From Jeotgalibaca dankookensis (GTDB lineage Bacteria > Bacillota > Bacilli > Lactobacillales > Aerococcaceae), in the NCBI RefSeq assembly GCF_002005405.1, contig NZ_CP019728.1, forward strand, positions 1,364,001 through 1,428,000: DNA of 64,000 nucleotides. The letters are read 5' to 3'. Positions within the stretch are counted from its first letter, which is position 1. Each line of letters starts with the position of its first letter. Positions 8,268 to 16,542 of the stretch are shown here, piece after piece. Below the pieces are notes generated by a model. The model did not search any database. It had not been told where the DNA came from and saw only the letters and a program-made list of their open reading frames with translations. Made by a program: the position numbers and the translations under genes.

Positions 8268-9611
8268 TTATAGCAAGTGGATAATTTGAGTTGCAATCGA
8301 AAAATAAATAAATAATCCAATCAAATCATTAATAGTAGTAATAAAAGGGCCAGAAGCAACTGCTGGATCAATATTTAATTTATTGATTAATACAGGAATA
8401 ACTGCTCCTACCACATTTGAAATACTTAAGGTAATTAAAAGTGAAATTCCAATTGCAATCGCCAAAATAGTGTTTCCGTAAAAAATGGCAACGATAAGAC
8501 CTAAAACACTTCCGGCTGCCAAGCCTAAAACTGCACCAACAAAAAACTCTTGTAGCAAAATTCTCCCAATCGATCGGCTTGAAGATGTTTCACCCATCGA
8601 AATTTTACGAACGGCTACTGCAAGGGATTGCGTTCCCACATTCCCAGCTGCATCAGTAATAATGGGAATAAAAGCTGCTAATAGAACAACTTCATTTAAT
8701 GTAGTCTCAAAAGAGCCAATCAATGAAGCACTAATCATACCCATGAAAATTAAAATAATAATCCAAGGCATCCGCATACGGGCGACTCCCCAAACGCCAT
8801 CTTCTACATCTTTACTCTTTTTTCTTGAGATACCAGCAAACTCATTAAAGTCTTCCGTTGTCTCTTCTTCTAAAATATCCATCACGTCGTCAACGGTAAT
8901 TAAACCGACCATTTTTTTAACTGCATCCAAAACGGGAATGGCAATCAAGTTATATTTTTGAAGGAGTCGGGCTGCAATTTCTTGGTCAATATCTACATTT
9001 ACAAAAGCAACTTGCGTAATCATGATGTCTTCTAGGGTTTGGCTTGGTGGCTTAACCATTAAATCTCGTAAAGAAGCTACCCCTTTCAAAATCCCTTCCT
9101 CATCTAATACGTAAATATAATAAATCATTTCAACATCTTTTGCGGATTCCCGGATATCTTCTAGAGCTTGCCTAACGGTCGTTTTTTCTAATCCTGTCAC
9201 ATAACCTTTATTCATGACTGATCCAGAGGACTCTGATTTGAATAACAACATTTTAGTAATTTCTTCGCGGTCATCAGCTTCTAGTAAGCTGAGTATTTTA
9301 TTTTGTTCTTCATGAGTGAGGTAGCCTAAAAACTTAACGACGTTGTCAACTTCCATATAAGGAAATAGTGTTGCAATATAGGTATCAGAGAATACTTCAT
9401 AGACATTCTTTTGCTCTAGTGGATCCATCCACTCGAATAATTCCGCGAATTCATCTGGTTCTAAAAATTGTTCTACTTTTTTTTGATTTTGAGGATATAA
9501 TGCTTGGAATAAATCACCTTGGTCCTTCACATGTAACCGTAAAAAGAGCTTACGAAAAGCAGCATGATTATTATTTTTTGCTGCTTTAAATATTTTTTCA
9601 TAATTAGCCAT
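8268..9611 (-). CDS. mgtE: Magnesium transporter MgtE
   Basis: Mg2+ channel/transporter of the plasma membrane, 447 residues from the ATG at 9611. The frame extends upstream to 9710, but the start MANYEKIF fits the family length and an AAAGGG motif lies upstream of it. Domains in order: N-terminal superhelical domain with the repeated F..L...EQ pattern, a CBS pair (about residues 130-250, including IPVLDAVKKMVGLITVDDVMDILEEET), a connecting helix, and five membrane helices with the pore motif PIITDAAGNVGTQSLAV. The CBS and N domains sense cytosolic Mg2+ and close the pore in known MgtE proteins. Its expression is controlled by the M-box upstream. Confidence 0.95.
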   Translation of the reverse strand: MANYEKIFKAAKNNNHAAFRKLFLRLHVKDQGDLFQALYPQNQKKVEQFLEPDEFAELFEWMDPLEQKNVYEVFSDTYIATLFPYMEVDNVVKFLGYLTHEEQNKILSLLEADDREEITKMLLFKSESSGSVMNKGYVTGLEKTTVRQALEDIRESAKDVEMIYYIYVLDEEGILKGVASLRDLMVKPPSQTLEDIMITQVAFVNVDIDQEIAARLLQKYNLIAIPVLDAVKKMVGLITVDDVMDILEEETTEDFNEFAGISRKKSKDVEDGVWGVARMRMPWIIILIFMGMISASLIGSFETTLNEVVLLAAFIPIITDAAGNVGTQSLAVAVRKISMGETSSSRSIGRILLQEFFVGAVLGLAAGSVLGLIVAIFYGNTILAIAIGISLLITLSISNVVGAVIPVLINKLNIDPAVASGPFITTINDLIGLFIYFSIATQIIHLL

Positions 9612-9731
9612 ACTAATCATCCCTTTCAGAGAGAGCGATGTCTCCCTTTTCATTCTTAAACACGTACCTGTTTGAGTTTGTAAACAAATGAGGACTCGGG
9701 TCCACATCAACCACCCCCTGAAATATCAAAC

Positions 9732-9757
9732 AAAAAAGCACGCTCTAAAGAGCATGC
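9732..9757 (-). terminator. Terminator of the M-box expression platform
   Basis: A nine-pair stem (GCATGCTCT with AGAGCGTGC, one G-U pair) followed by six T on the minus strand, between the M-box core and mgtE. In M-box leaders this stem forms when Mg2+ is plentiful and stops transcription before mgtE. Confidence 0.85.
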
Positions 9758-9775
9758 CCCAAATTTGTTTATCTT

Positions 9776-9942
9776 AAAATGCGCACCTCTTCATTGAGTT
9801 TCAGCTCTGTACAGCATAGGGACTCCCAGCTACATTAAGAATCCCCTTAATTCGGAAATTCCTGTTGACCCGTTGGCGTCTTTGGACATTTCTGGGCAGC
9901 AGCGTATCTCTAGTACAGTAACCTCACCTAACAAGGCTATTC
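9776..9942 (-). ncRNA. M-box (ykoK) magnesium riboswitch
   Basis: On the minus strand the leader carries the M-box conserved blocks in order: GTTAGGTGAGGTTACTG, GATACGCTGCTGCCCAGAAA, GTCCAAAGACGCCAACGGGT, CAACAGGAAT and AATGTAGCTGGGAGT. These match the Mg2+-sensing leader of Bacillus mgtE. It stands about 165 bases ahead of the mgtE start with the terminator in between, so high Mg2+ should switch mgtE off. The cutC gene lies upstream in the same direction, but the leader probably has its own promoter; a TACAAT at about 9960 is the only weak -10 candidate. Confidence 0.95.
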
Positions 9943-9999
9943 ACTTTTCATCTTAACCATTGTAACAGGTATCTTTAAGAATGTACATTTCAAATCTGA

Positions 10000-10632
10000 T
10001 TAGACGATTTTAGTTCCATGAACTTCTTGGAAAGATAGTTTTTCTTGTAAAGCCCCAAGATTATCTTTTGTAATCCCGCCCCCTGGTAAAATCGTTATAC
10101 TCTGACGCCACTCCATCAGTTTTTTTAAGTTTTCAACTGTTTCAAAGATAGACTGACTCATTGGCCCTCCGTGTGTCAAAATACGATCGAAACCAATCTC
10201 TTCTAAGCGATGAAGGGCTCTTTTCTGCTTATCGGTTGGAATTTCATCAAAAGCCATATGAAAAACAAGTTCTCGTTGTCTTTCTTTTACTTGTTTTGCT
10301 ATTTCTATTAAAAATGCTTCATCCAGCTGATTGTCATCTGTTAAAGCACCGATAACAACGGCATCTGCATTTGCATTTAAAATTGTTTTTAAATCTTCAA
10401 CCATTATCTTTTTTTCATCAGGAGTATAAACAAAATTTCCGCCACGTGGGCGAAGCATCACTGCCACTGAAACTTCTTTTTCATGGCAATAGTTAATTGC
10501 TTTTTTCATCACACCTACGCTCGGTGTCGTCCCACCCACTGCTAAATTATCACATAACTCAATGCGTTGTGCACCTCTTTGGATGACACTTGGAACTTTT
10601 GTAAAGTTTTCGACACATGCTTCTTTTAACAT
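10000..10632 (-). CDS. cutC: CutC family protein
   Basis: Cytoplasmic TIM-barrel protein of 210 residues. Signature stretches: KEACVENF at the N-terminus, GAQRIELCDNLAVGGTTPS, VAVMLRPRGGNFVY, HMAFDEIP and ILTHGGP near the end. CutC proteins were linked to copper tolerance in E. coli and enterococci, but a direct copper function is disputed, so the biochemical role is uncertain. The start has a GAGGTGAGG ribosome site. It stands alone, upstream of the M-box and divergent from the CDF gene. Confidence 0.9.
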   Translation of the reverse strand: MLKEACVENFTKVPSVIQRGAQRIELCDNLAVGGTTPSVGVMKKAINYCHEKEVSVAVMLRPRGGNFVYTPDEKKIMVEDLKTILNANADAVVIGALTDDNQLDEAFLIEIAKQVKERQRELVFHMAFDEIPTDKQKRALHRLEEIGFDRILTHGGPMSQSIFETVENLKKLMEWRQSITILPGGGITKDNLGALQEKLSFQEVHGTKIV

Positions 10633-10749
10633 ATCCTCACCTCCCTCTTACTATACTATGTTCAATTAAATTTTAAAATACTTTCATTTATGGTATCATA
10701 CACATGAACAATTAATCATGTATGCAACCATTTGAAAGGAGTTTTATTG

Positions 10750-11880
10750 ATGAAAAATTACCGTATTCGTGGCATTCACAGTGAAAAACGCGCAAAAGCA
10801 ATTGAAGAGAAATTTAATCGCGCCATCAATACCGATTCAATCAGAATCGATTATCCACATCGAACTCTATCTTTTCCTTCTGACCTCGATATCAATAAGC
10901 TAAACCGTATCGCTGCTTTTGAAAAAATTATTATTGAAGCAGAAGATAATAGTGAGCAAGAGGATAGTCACTCGCATCAACATGAAAGTGGTCACAGTCA
11001 TAGCCACCATCAAGATGTTGATTTTTCTTCTAGTGACAAAGCAGCAAAGAATATGAAAATTGTTTTTATTATTAATCTTTTCTTTTCGATTTTAGAATTC
11101 TTCTTTGGTGTTCTATTTAATAGTGCTGCCATTTTAACTGATGCCGTTCACGATTTGGGTGACGCCATTTCAATCGGTTTGGCTTGGTTTTTCCAAAAAA
11201 TATCTACACGTCAAGCCGATGCTAAATATAGTTTTGGTCATCAACGCTTTTCTCTTTTGGGCGCTTTAGTAACCGGTGGTATTTTGCTAACCGGGTCACT
11301 CTTTTTAATTGCCAATACGATTCCTATTTTATTTGACCCTCAACCTGTTAATTACCAAGGAATGTTTTGGTTAGCAATTTTTGCAATTGTGGCAAACGGA
11401 TATTCTGCTTGGCTGATGAATAGAGGATCTTCTGCTAATGAATCGATGCTTAATTTGCACCTATTAGAAGACGTTTTAGGTTGGATTGGTGTTTTAATTG
11501 TTAGTATTGTGGTGAAATATACAGAGTGGTATATATTAGATCCTATTTTATCACTTATAATTGCTGCATTTATTATCTGGCAAGCATGGCCCCTTTTTAA
11601 AGAAACTGCTCAAATCTTTTTAGAAGTTGTTCCAAGCGAGATTGATATAGAAGCTATTAGAGAAGAAATTTTAAATATTTCGGGTGTCCATTCCCTCGCT
11701 CATTTACATATTTGGTCTATTGATGGTGAAGAACATGCCATGTCTGTTACAATCAGTACCGATAATTTTTCGAATGATGGACGGGAAAAATTAAAGGAAA
11801 AAATTCGTAGCTTGGTTATACCATTAAACGTTACGCATACAACAATTGAAACCATCGCTGATCCAGATAACATTTTATAA
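10750..11880 (+). CDS. Cation diffusion facilitator (Zn2+/Cd2+ efflux), CzcD/ZitB-like
   Basis: Metal/proton antiporter that exports divalent cations, probably zinc. The ATG at 10750 is chosen because AAAGGAG lies eight bases upstream; the frame continues to a TTG at 10732. This gives 376 residues. Order: an N-terminal ~70-residue domain resembling a heavy-metal-associated fold but without the CxxC pair, a histidine-rich loop (HSHQHESGHSHSHHQD), six membrane helices with the metal site DAVHDLGDAISIG, and a C-terminal cytoplasmic domain (HSLAHLHIWSIDGEEHAMSV). The extra N-terminal domain before the His loop is less common. No metal regulator gene is adjacent; an imperfect inverted repeat around 10697-10723 could be an operator. 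Confidence 0.9.
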   Translation: MKNYRIRGIHSEKRAKAIEEKFNRAINTDSIRIDYPHRTLSFPSDLDINKLNRIAAFEKIIIEAEDNSEQEDSHSHQHESGHSHSHHQDVDFSSSDKAAKNMKIVFIINLFFSILEFFFGVLFNSAAILTDAVHDLGDAISIGLAWFFQKISTRQADAKYSFGHQRFSLLGALVTGGILLTGSLFLIANTIPILFDPQPVNYQGMFWLAIFAIVANGYSAWLMNRGSSANESMLNLHLLEDVLGWIGVLIVSIVVKYTEWYILDPILSLIIAAFIIWQAWPLFKETAQIFLEVVPSEIDIEAIREEILNISGVHSLAHLHIWSIDGEEHAMSVTISTDNFSNDGREKLKEKIRSLVIPLNVTHTTIETIADPDNIL

Positions 11881-11882
11881 AC

Positions 11883-11917
11883 AAAAAAACCAAAGCAGAT
11901 CGTGCTTTGGTTTTTTT
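11883..11917. terminator. Bidirectional terminator between CDF and asparaginase-like genes
   Basis: A 15-bp stem made of an A-tract and ACCAAAGCA, with its complement TGCTTTGGT and a T-tract, and a 5-nt loop. It lies between two convergent genes. Confidence 0.9.
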
Positions 11918-11920
11918 GTT

Positions 11921-12874
11921 TTACTCGAGTCGATTCTTTTGATGTAAGAGAAAATCATCTACCCACTGTTGGCTTGGTTCTATTACTTTTGTTTGCCCAG
12001 CATCATTTTGCTTAGCTATATAAATAGTTGGTTTTTGTTTTTCGGTCGCAACTACAAAGGTAAAATCAACATTAGTCGCAACTCCCCACTCACCGTTTTT
12101 ATTCATACAAATTAAAGACATGGCTCCTACTTTGCCAGCTTTTTTCAGTAATTTTCTTTCAAAATCAGTCAATGTTTGCTGAGCTGCTTCCATTGGTAGA
12201 AGTCCTGCTTCCATTTTCCTAACAATCTCATAACTTAGGATTCCTTTCATTAAATCTTCCCCAAGTCCCGTGGCAGTAGCACCGCCACTATCACTATCTA
12301 CATAGAAGCCAGACCCTGGCAGAGCAGAATCGCCGATGCGACCGTCCTTCTTCATAAAGAGGCCACTGCTAGATGTTCCAGCTACCATGTGTCCCTTTGG
12401 ATCTAATACAACTACCCCAATTGTGTCATGCCCATCATAGGGTGTTATTTCGCCTGTTTTAACATGATTAATTCGTTCTTGATAACGCGCGTTTGAACCT
12501 TCTGTTAATAAGGTTTCTATCTTAAAGCCATTCAGTGAAGCATAACTTTGTGCGCCTTTTCCGACTAGAAAGGAATTAAAGCGCTCTGAACTTAATTTTT
12601 TTGCAACAGAAATTGGGTTTTTCACATTCTCCATCCCCGCTACTGCACCGATTTCAAAAGTGGATCCATCCATAAAGGCACCGTCTAGTTGTACCTTTCC
12701 ATCTTGATTAGGTAAGCCACCATATCCTACTGAAATATAATTGGGAAAATTTTCGACTTCGCTAATAACTGCTTCGAGGGTTTGCCCAGCATCACTTTCG
12801 TTAGCTAACGTACCAATATTATTAAGAACGGCTTGATAAGCCATCCGCCAAGTTGCAATCACTCCATAAGACAT
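11921..12874 (-). CDS. N4-(beta-N-acetylglucosaminyl)-L-asparaginase / isoaspartyl peptidase family (Ntn hydrolase)
   Basis: 317-residue member of the type 2 asparaginase family, which self-cleaves to expose a catalytic threonine. The cleavage site is the HDTIGVVVLD stretch near residue 155, with Thr after Asp as the expected new N-terminus. It is followed by GTSSSGLFMKKDGRIGDSALPGSG and the glycine-rich GGATATGLGEDLMK, both of which match glycosylasparaginases more than plain isoaspartyl peptidases. If that is right, it removes the Asn residue from GlcNAc-Asn released from N-glycoproteins, which fits the glycan-scavenging genes in this window (inference). No signal peptide, so it acts in the cytoplasm. 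Confidence 0.82.
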   Translation of the reverse strand: MSYGVIATWRMAYQAVLNNIGTLANESDAGQTLEAVISEVENFPNYISVGYGGLPNQDGKVQLDGAFMDGSTFEIGAVAGMENVKNPISVAKKLSSERFNSFLVGKGAQSYASLNGFKIETLLTEGSNARYQERINHVKTGEITPYDGHDTIGVVVLDPKGHMVAGTSSSGLFMKKDGRIGDSALPGSGFYVDSDSGGATATGLGEDLMKGILSYEIVRKMEAGLLPMEAAQQTLTDFERKLLKKAGKVGAMSLICMNKNGEWGVATNVDFTFVVATEKQKPTIYIAKQNDAGQTKVIEPSQQWVDDFLLHQKNRLE

Positions 12875-12963
12875 ACTTTCTCCTCCGTTTTCCTGTTTTA
12901 CAATATTATACCCTTACATACAAAAACATCACAAAAAATATTTTTTTGTGATGTTTAGCGACT

Positions 12964-15012
12964 TTATTTTTTATCATCTAATCTTAAAAACAGGGCATTT
13001 ATTGCTACAATTACCGTTGAAAGCGACATTAAAATCGCTCCAACTGCAGGTGAAAGTGTAAATCCGATAGGCGCTAAAATTCCAGCTGCCAGTGGAATCG
13101 CAATGAAGTTGTACCCTGCTCCCCATAGAAGGTTTTCATTCATTTTACGTGTGGTTTTTTGAGCTAGTTCAATAAAGGCAGCAATGTCACCTGGATCTGA
13201 TTGAGTCAAGACCACATCTGCTGAATCAATCGCAACTTGTGTTCCCGCTCCGACCGCTAGACCAACATCTGCTAAGGCTAACGGCGGTGCATCGTTGACA
13301 CCATCCCCTACCATAATAACTGTTTTGCCTTCTTTTTTTAATTTTTCTACAAGGTTATATTTGTCTTGAGGTGATTGATTGGATACATACGAAATTCCCA
13401 GTTCATCGGCAATTGCTTTTGCTGCTGCTTCGTTATCACCGGTTGCCATCAGTGCCTCAATTCCTTGTTCTTTCAAAGTTTTGATTAAATCAGCGCTGGT
13501 TGCTTTTAATTCATCTCCTAAAGCGACCATACCAATGGCTTGTCCTTCTTCAATCAGAATACTGACTGTAGCGCCTGTTGGAATATCTATATTTAAATCT
13601 TTTCCATAGCTCTTTTGGCTTAGTAATTGATAATGTTTACCTGCCGACTCTCCTTCAACACCAGAACCAGAAATAATGGAAACAGAATCAAATGCGACTG
13701 GTTTAACATCGGCTGCTTTAGAGTAAGCAACGATTGATTTTGCAATCGGATGACTGGATCCAGATTCAATCCCCGCTAGTAATCCAATCACTTTTTCTTT
13801 TGCATAGCTTTCATTTAATACTTGTACGTCTAAAACTTCAAAGGTCCCTGTTGTGAGCGTTCCGGTCTTATCTAAGACCATGATATCTGCTTTGTTAGCT
13901 AGTTCTAAAGCTTCCCGGTCTTTAACGAGTAAACCACGACTAGCACCTAAACTGGTACTACGAGCCACCACTAAGGGAATCGCTAAACCGAGGGCATGCG
14001 GACAAGCAATGACTAGCGTTGTCACCGTGAAGCGAACGGCAGTTTGAAGATCCGCTAGTATCAGCCAAACGACAAATGCAACAATGGAAACTCCTAAAGC
14101 AATGTAAAATAGCCACCCGGCAACTTTATTAGCCAGATTTTCCGCATGAGAAGGTTGATTTTGTGCTTCTCTAATGAGGTTTTGAACTTGTGAGATAAAG
14201 GATTGATCGCCTGTTTCACTGACTTCAATAAAGAGAGCAGCATCGCCGTTCGTAGAACCACCAATCACTTTATCTTCTACTTTTTTCTCAACTAATTTAG
14301 ATTCACCTGTTAGAAGTGCTTCGTTAACTCGCGATTCCCCGCGAACGACTTTCCCATCTGCAGGGATATTCTCGCCCGCTTGGACACGTACCAAGTCCCC
14401 TTTTTTTAATTCAGAGACGGGACGCTTTTCAATGGAATCATCTTCTTTGACCAGTGCAGCTTCTTTTGGAATCAGCTCGGCAAGCGATTGTTGCGCATCC
14501 CCTGCTTCACCGACTGCTTTCATTTCAATCCAGTGTCCGAGTAACATAATGAGGATTAAAGATGCGAATTCAAAGAAAAAGTCCATCATTGTATTACCGG
14601 TTAAATAAGCTGTCACAACAGCGTAGACACTATAAATATAAGATACAGAAATACCGAGTGAGACTAAAGCCATCATACCAGGTGCCTTTTGTTTAAACTC
14701 CGCAATAGCGCCTTGATAAAAAGTTCTCCCGCCATAAGCCAGTAAAATTGTAGATAGAATTGCTACTAAAATATCTGAGTATGGGAATGTAAACTGAAAT
14801 GGCAAGGTAATGCCCATTAAAGGCGATAAAATTAAAATGGGAATACCTAAGGGTAATGAACCAAAAAATAGTTTCTTAAAATCACCATGATGATGGTGCT
14901 CATGCCCTCCACCCATATGCTCGTCGTGATGATGTTCATCATGTTTGTGCCCCTCATGATGCGAATGGTCGTGTTCATGATGATCTGCGTGTTCTGCTGA
15001 TTCTTTCTTCAT
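12964..15012 (-). CDS. copB: Copper-translocating P-type ATPase, CPH (CopB, P1B-3) type
   Basis: Membrane ATPase that exports copper (or silver), 682 residues. The N-terminal ~50 residues are a histidine-rich metal-binding tail (HADHHEHDHSHHEGHKHDEHHHD in part) instead of CxxC domains. Seen in order: TGES actuator motif, the ion-channel motif CPHALGLAIP, phosphorylation site DKTGTLTTG, HP motif in GSSHPIAKSI, and hinge GDGVNDAPPLALADVG. CPH in place of CPC plus MSLST in the last helices defines the P1B-3 subgroup. It stands behind a CopY-type operator, but no copY or copZ gene is in the window. Confidence 0.93.
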   Translation of the reverse strand: MKKESAEHADHHEHDHSHHEGHKHDEHHHDEHMGGGHEHHHHGDFKKLFFGSLPLGIPILILSPLMGITLPFQFTFPYSDILVAILSTILLAYGGRTFYQGAIAEFKQKAPGMMALVSLGISVSYIYSVYAVVTAYLTGNTMMDFFFEFASLILIMLLGHWIEMKAVGEAGDAQQSLAELIPKEAALVKEDDSIEKRPVSELKKGDLVRVQAGENIPADGKVVRGESRVNEALLTGESKLVEKKVEDKVIGGSTNGDAALFIEVSETGDQSFISQVQNLIREAQNQPSHAENLANKVAGWLFYIALGVSIVAFVVWLILADLQTAVRFTVTTLVIACPHALGLAIPLVVARSTSLGASRGLLVKDREALELANKADIMVLDKTGTLTTGTFEVLDVQVLNESYAKEKVIGLLAGIESGSSHPIAKSIVAYSKAADVKPVAFDSVSIISGSGVEGESAGKHYQLLSQKSYGKDLNIDIPTGATVSILIEEGQAIGMVALGDELKATSADLIKTLKEQGIEALMATGDNEAAAKAIADELGISYVSNQSPQDKYNLVEKLKKEGKTVIMVGDGVNDAPPLALADVGLAVGAGTQVAIDSADVVLTQSDPGDIAAFIELAQKTTRKMNENLLWGAGYNFIAIPLAAGILAPIGFTLSPAVGAILMSLSTVIVAINALFLRLDDKK

Positions 15013-15033
15013 GTTAAACTCCCTTTCTTTTAT

Positions 15034-15051
15034 CGATTACACTTGTAATCG
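15034..15051. promoter_or_regulatory. cop box (CopY operator) in the copB leader
   Basis: CGATTACACTTGTAATCG is a perfect palindrome with a 2-nt centre and contains the known CopY recognition motif TACAnnTGTA at 15038-15047. It lies between the promoter and the copB start codon, so CopY bound there would block copB transcription until copper rises. Confidence 0.85.
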
Positions 15052-15064
15052 TTTGTTCATTTTC

Positions 15065-15092
15065 ATTTTACCACAGCTGGTTTTTAAGTCAA
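15065..15092 (-). promoter_or_regulatory. Promoter of copB
   Basis: On the minus strand a -35 TTGACT (15087-15092) and -10 TAAAAT (15065-15070) with 16-base spacing stand just upstream of the cop box. Confidence 0.7.
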
Positions 15093-15100
15093 CTACAAAG

Positions 15101-15131
15101 AAAAAAAGGCGCCTTAAGGCAACCTTTTTAT
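15101..15131 (-). terminator. Terminator after the tautomerase gene
   Basis: AAGGTTGCC pairs with GGCGCCTT (one bulge, one G-U) around a TTAA loop and is followed by seven T on the minus strand, a few bases past the tautomerase stop codon. Confidence 0.75.
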
Positions 15132-15136
15132 TTTTA

Positions 15137-15310
15137 TCATTTCTCTTGACCAGAATAAAAATCTTCTGGCGCTATATCCTCATAGATCACACGAATAGCA
15201 TCCGGAGATGCAAACTTTAATTCCTCCATTTTTTCAATAATGGCCTTAGCTAATTCTTCTTTTTGTTGTGGTGTCCGTCCTTCTTTTAACTGGATTCTTA
15301 CAAATGGCAT
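15137..15310 (-). CDS. 4-oxalocrotonate tautomerase family enzyme
   Basis: 57-residue protein. The frame runs further upstream, but the ATG at 15310 gives MPFVRIQLKEGRTPQQKEELAKAI, which places the catalytic proline directly after the start Met, as required in this family; a GAGGGGG ribosome site precedes it. Such small enzymes form hexamers and move protons on enol/keto substrates through Pro-1. The length is slightly under the usual 60-63 residues. The physiological substrate is unknown; Gram-positive relatives are orphan tautomerases not tied to aromatic degradation. Confidence 0.88.
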   Translation of the reverse strand: MPFVRIQLKEGRTPQQKEELAKAIIEKMEELKFASPDAIRVIYEDIAPEDFYSGQEK

Positions 15311-15384
15311 CGTTATTCCCCCTCTTTTATTTACCTGAATTGTAGCATATCTCACAAAATACGAGTATAATAAGCAACTATTCT

Positions 15385-15414
15385 TTGACAAAAGGGATAT
15401 TCTTCGTGCATAGT
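15385..15414 (+). promoter_or_regulatory. Promoter of the tocopherol-cyclase-like gene
   Basis: Perfect -35 TTGACA (15385-15390) and a weak -10 CATAGT (15409-15414) with 18-base spacing, ahead of the gene that starts at 15441. Confidence 0.5.
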
Positions 15415-15440
15415 AGGGATACAAATATAGCGTAAGGCTG

Positions 15441-16433
15441 GTGGATATATTGGCAAACCGATTAACAAATCCAAATTTGTTTCAAGGTAATCTCAATAAA
15501 AAACAATATTTTGAAGGTTGGTACTATAAACAGGTCAGTGCAGATGGTAAAACCGCAATCAGTTTCATTCCAGGTATTAGTTTAAATAAAGACGAACCCC
15601 ATTCCTTCGTTCAATACATTATTGTTCAAGAAGATGAACGAGAAGATACTCATACGGGTTATTTACGATTAACCAAAGATGCTTTCAAATGGCAAGATGA
15701 CCCTTTCCAAGTCATGGTGGGTGAAAATCTTTTCTCGACCGAAAAATTATCTGTTAATATTGAAACAAAAACAGACCGCATATCCGGTGCCATCTATTTC
15801 GGTGCCCTTAGTCCAATTGGAACCTCTGCACTACAGCCAAACATTATGGGGCCATTTGCTTATTTTCCTAAAATGGAATGCTACCATGGTATCACGAGTA
15901 TGAATCATAGCCTACAAGGTAGTTTGTTGATTAATGGAAAAATGGTTGATTTTACAGGTGGCAAAGGGTATATCGAAAAAGATTGGGGAAGTAAATTTCC
16001 TAAACACTATGTTTGGATTCAAAGTAATCATTTTAGAGAAGAAGATACGAGCGTTTTCTTTTCCGTTGCCCATGTTCCTTTCTTAGGAATGGAGCTTCAA
16101 GGCTTTATTTCAAATATTCATGTTAAAGGAAAAGAATATCGTTTTGCTACTTATAACAACTCAAAACTCAGCATCTCTTTCCCCTCTGAAAACCAAGTAA
16201 ACGTTAAAATAGAAAACGATCAAGCTGAAGTGACCCTAATTGGTACCGTTGAACATCTCGGTAATCTACAAGCACCAGTTGAATCTGGTATGCATAAAAC
16301 CATTAAAGAAGGCGTTTCTGGTAACCTTCAAATGGAATTATGGGATAAAGAAACCGATTATTACTACCAAGGACTTGGAACCATGGCCGGAATTGAAATT
16401 GTTGACGCCCATGAGATGAAGAGTACTATGTAG
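15441..16433 (+). CDS. Tocopherol cyclase-like family protein
   Basis: About 330 residues. The pattern NPNLFQGNLNKKQYFEGWYYKQV, the QPNIMGPFAYFPKMECYHGITSM block, the GKGYIEKDWGSKFPKHYVWIQSN block and the C-terminal GLGTMAGIE match a family named after plant tocopherol cyclase (two lipocalin-like beta-barrel halves). Firmicutes make no tocopherol, so the bacterial members probably bind or modify another hydrophobic ligand; the role is unknown. No signal peptide. The start is either GTG at 15441 (AAGG only three bases away) or TTG at 15450 (GGTGG five bases upstream); I keep the longer form. It is the last gene before the restriction island. Confidence 0.8.
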   Translation: MDILANRLTNPNLFQGNLNKKQYFEGWYYKQVSADGKTAISFIPGISLNKDEPHSFVQYIIVQEDEREDTHTGYLRLTKDAFKWQDDPFQVMVGENLFSTEKLSVNIETKTDRISGAIYFGALSPIGTSALQPNIMGPFAYFPKMECYHGITSMNHSLQGSLLINGKMVDFTGGKGYIEKDWGSKFPKHYVWIQSNHFREEDTSVFFSVAHVPFLGMELQGFISNIHVKGKEYRFATYNNSKLSISFPSENQVNVKIENDQAEVTLIGTVEHLGNLQAPVESGMHKTIKEGVSGNLQMELWDKETDYYYQGLGTMAGIEIVDAHEMKSTM

Positions 16434-16487
16434 AATATTTTAAGAATACAATAAATATCTATAATTAAAAAAGAGAATAAAAAATAC

Positions 16488-16542
16488 TATGGAATTAATA
16501 AAAACAAGAGGCTATTAATCTCTTGTTTTTATTAATTCCATA
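16488..16542. terminator. Long perfect inverted repeat across the end of the nuclease gene
   Basis: Two perfectly complementary 23-base arms (16488-16510 and 16520-16542) flank a 9-nt loop. The right arm is the last coding part of the nuclease gene (residues YMELIKTR, stop at 16515-16517 in the loop), and the left arm is an inverted copy just beyond it. It contains A- and T-tracts, so it can act as a terminator in both directions. Confidence 0.75.

Noticed and set aside
8485-8961. 158-codon open frame on the plus strand opposite mgtE
   Set aside because: Lies wholly inside the conserved mgtE gene on the other strand, with no ribosome site and no family match; a shadow frame.
9612-9710. Longer N-terminus of MgtE starting at 9710
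   Set aside because: The extra 33 residues do not resemble MgtE, and a start at 9611 gives the usual length and N-terminal sequence.
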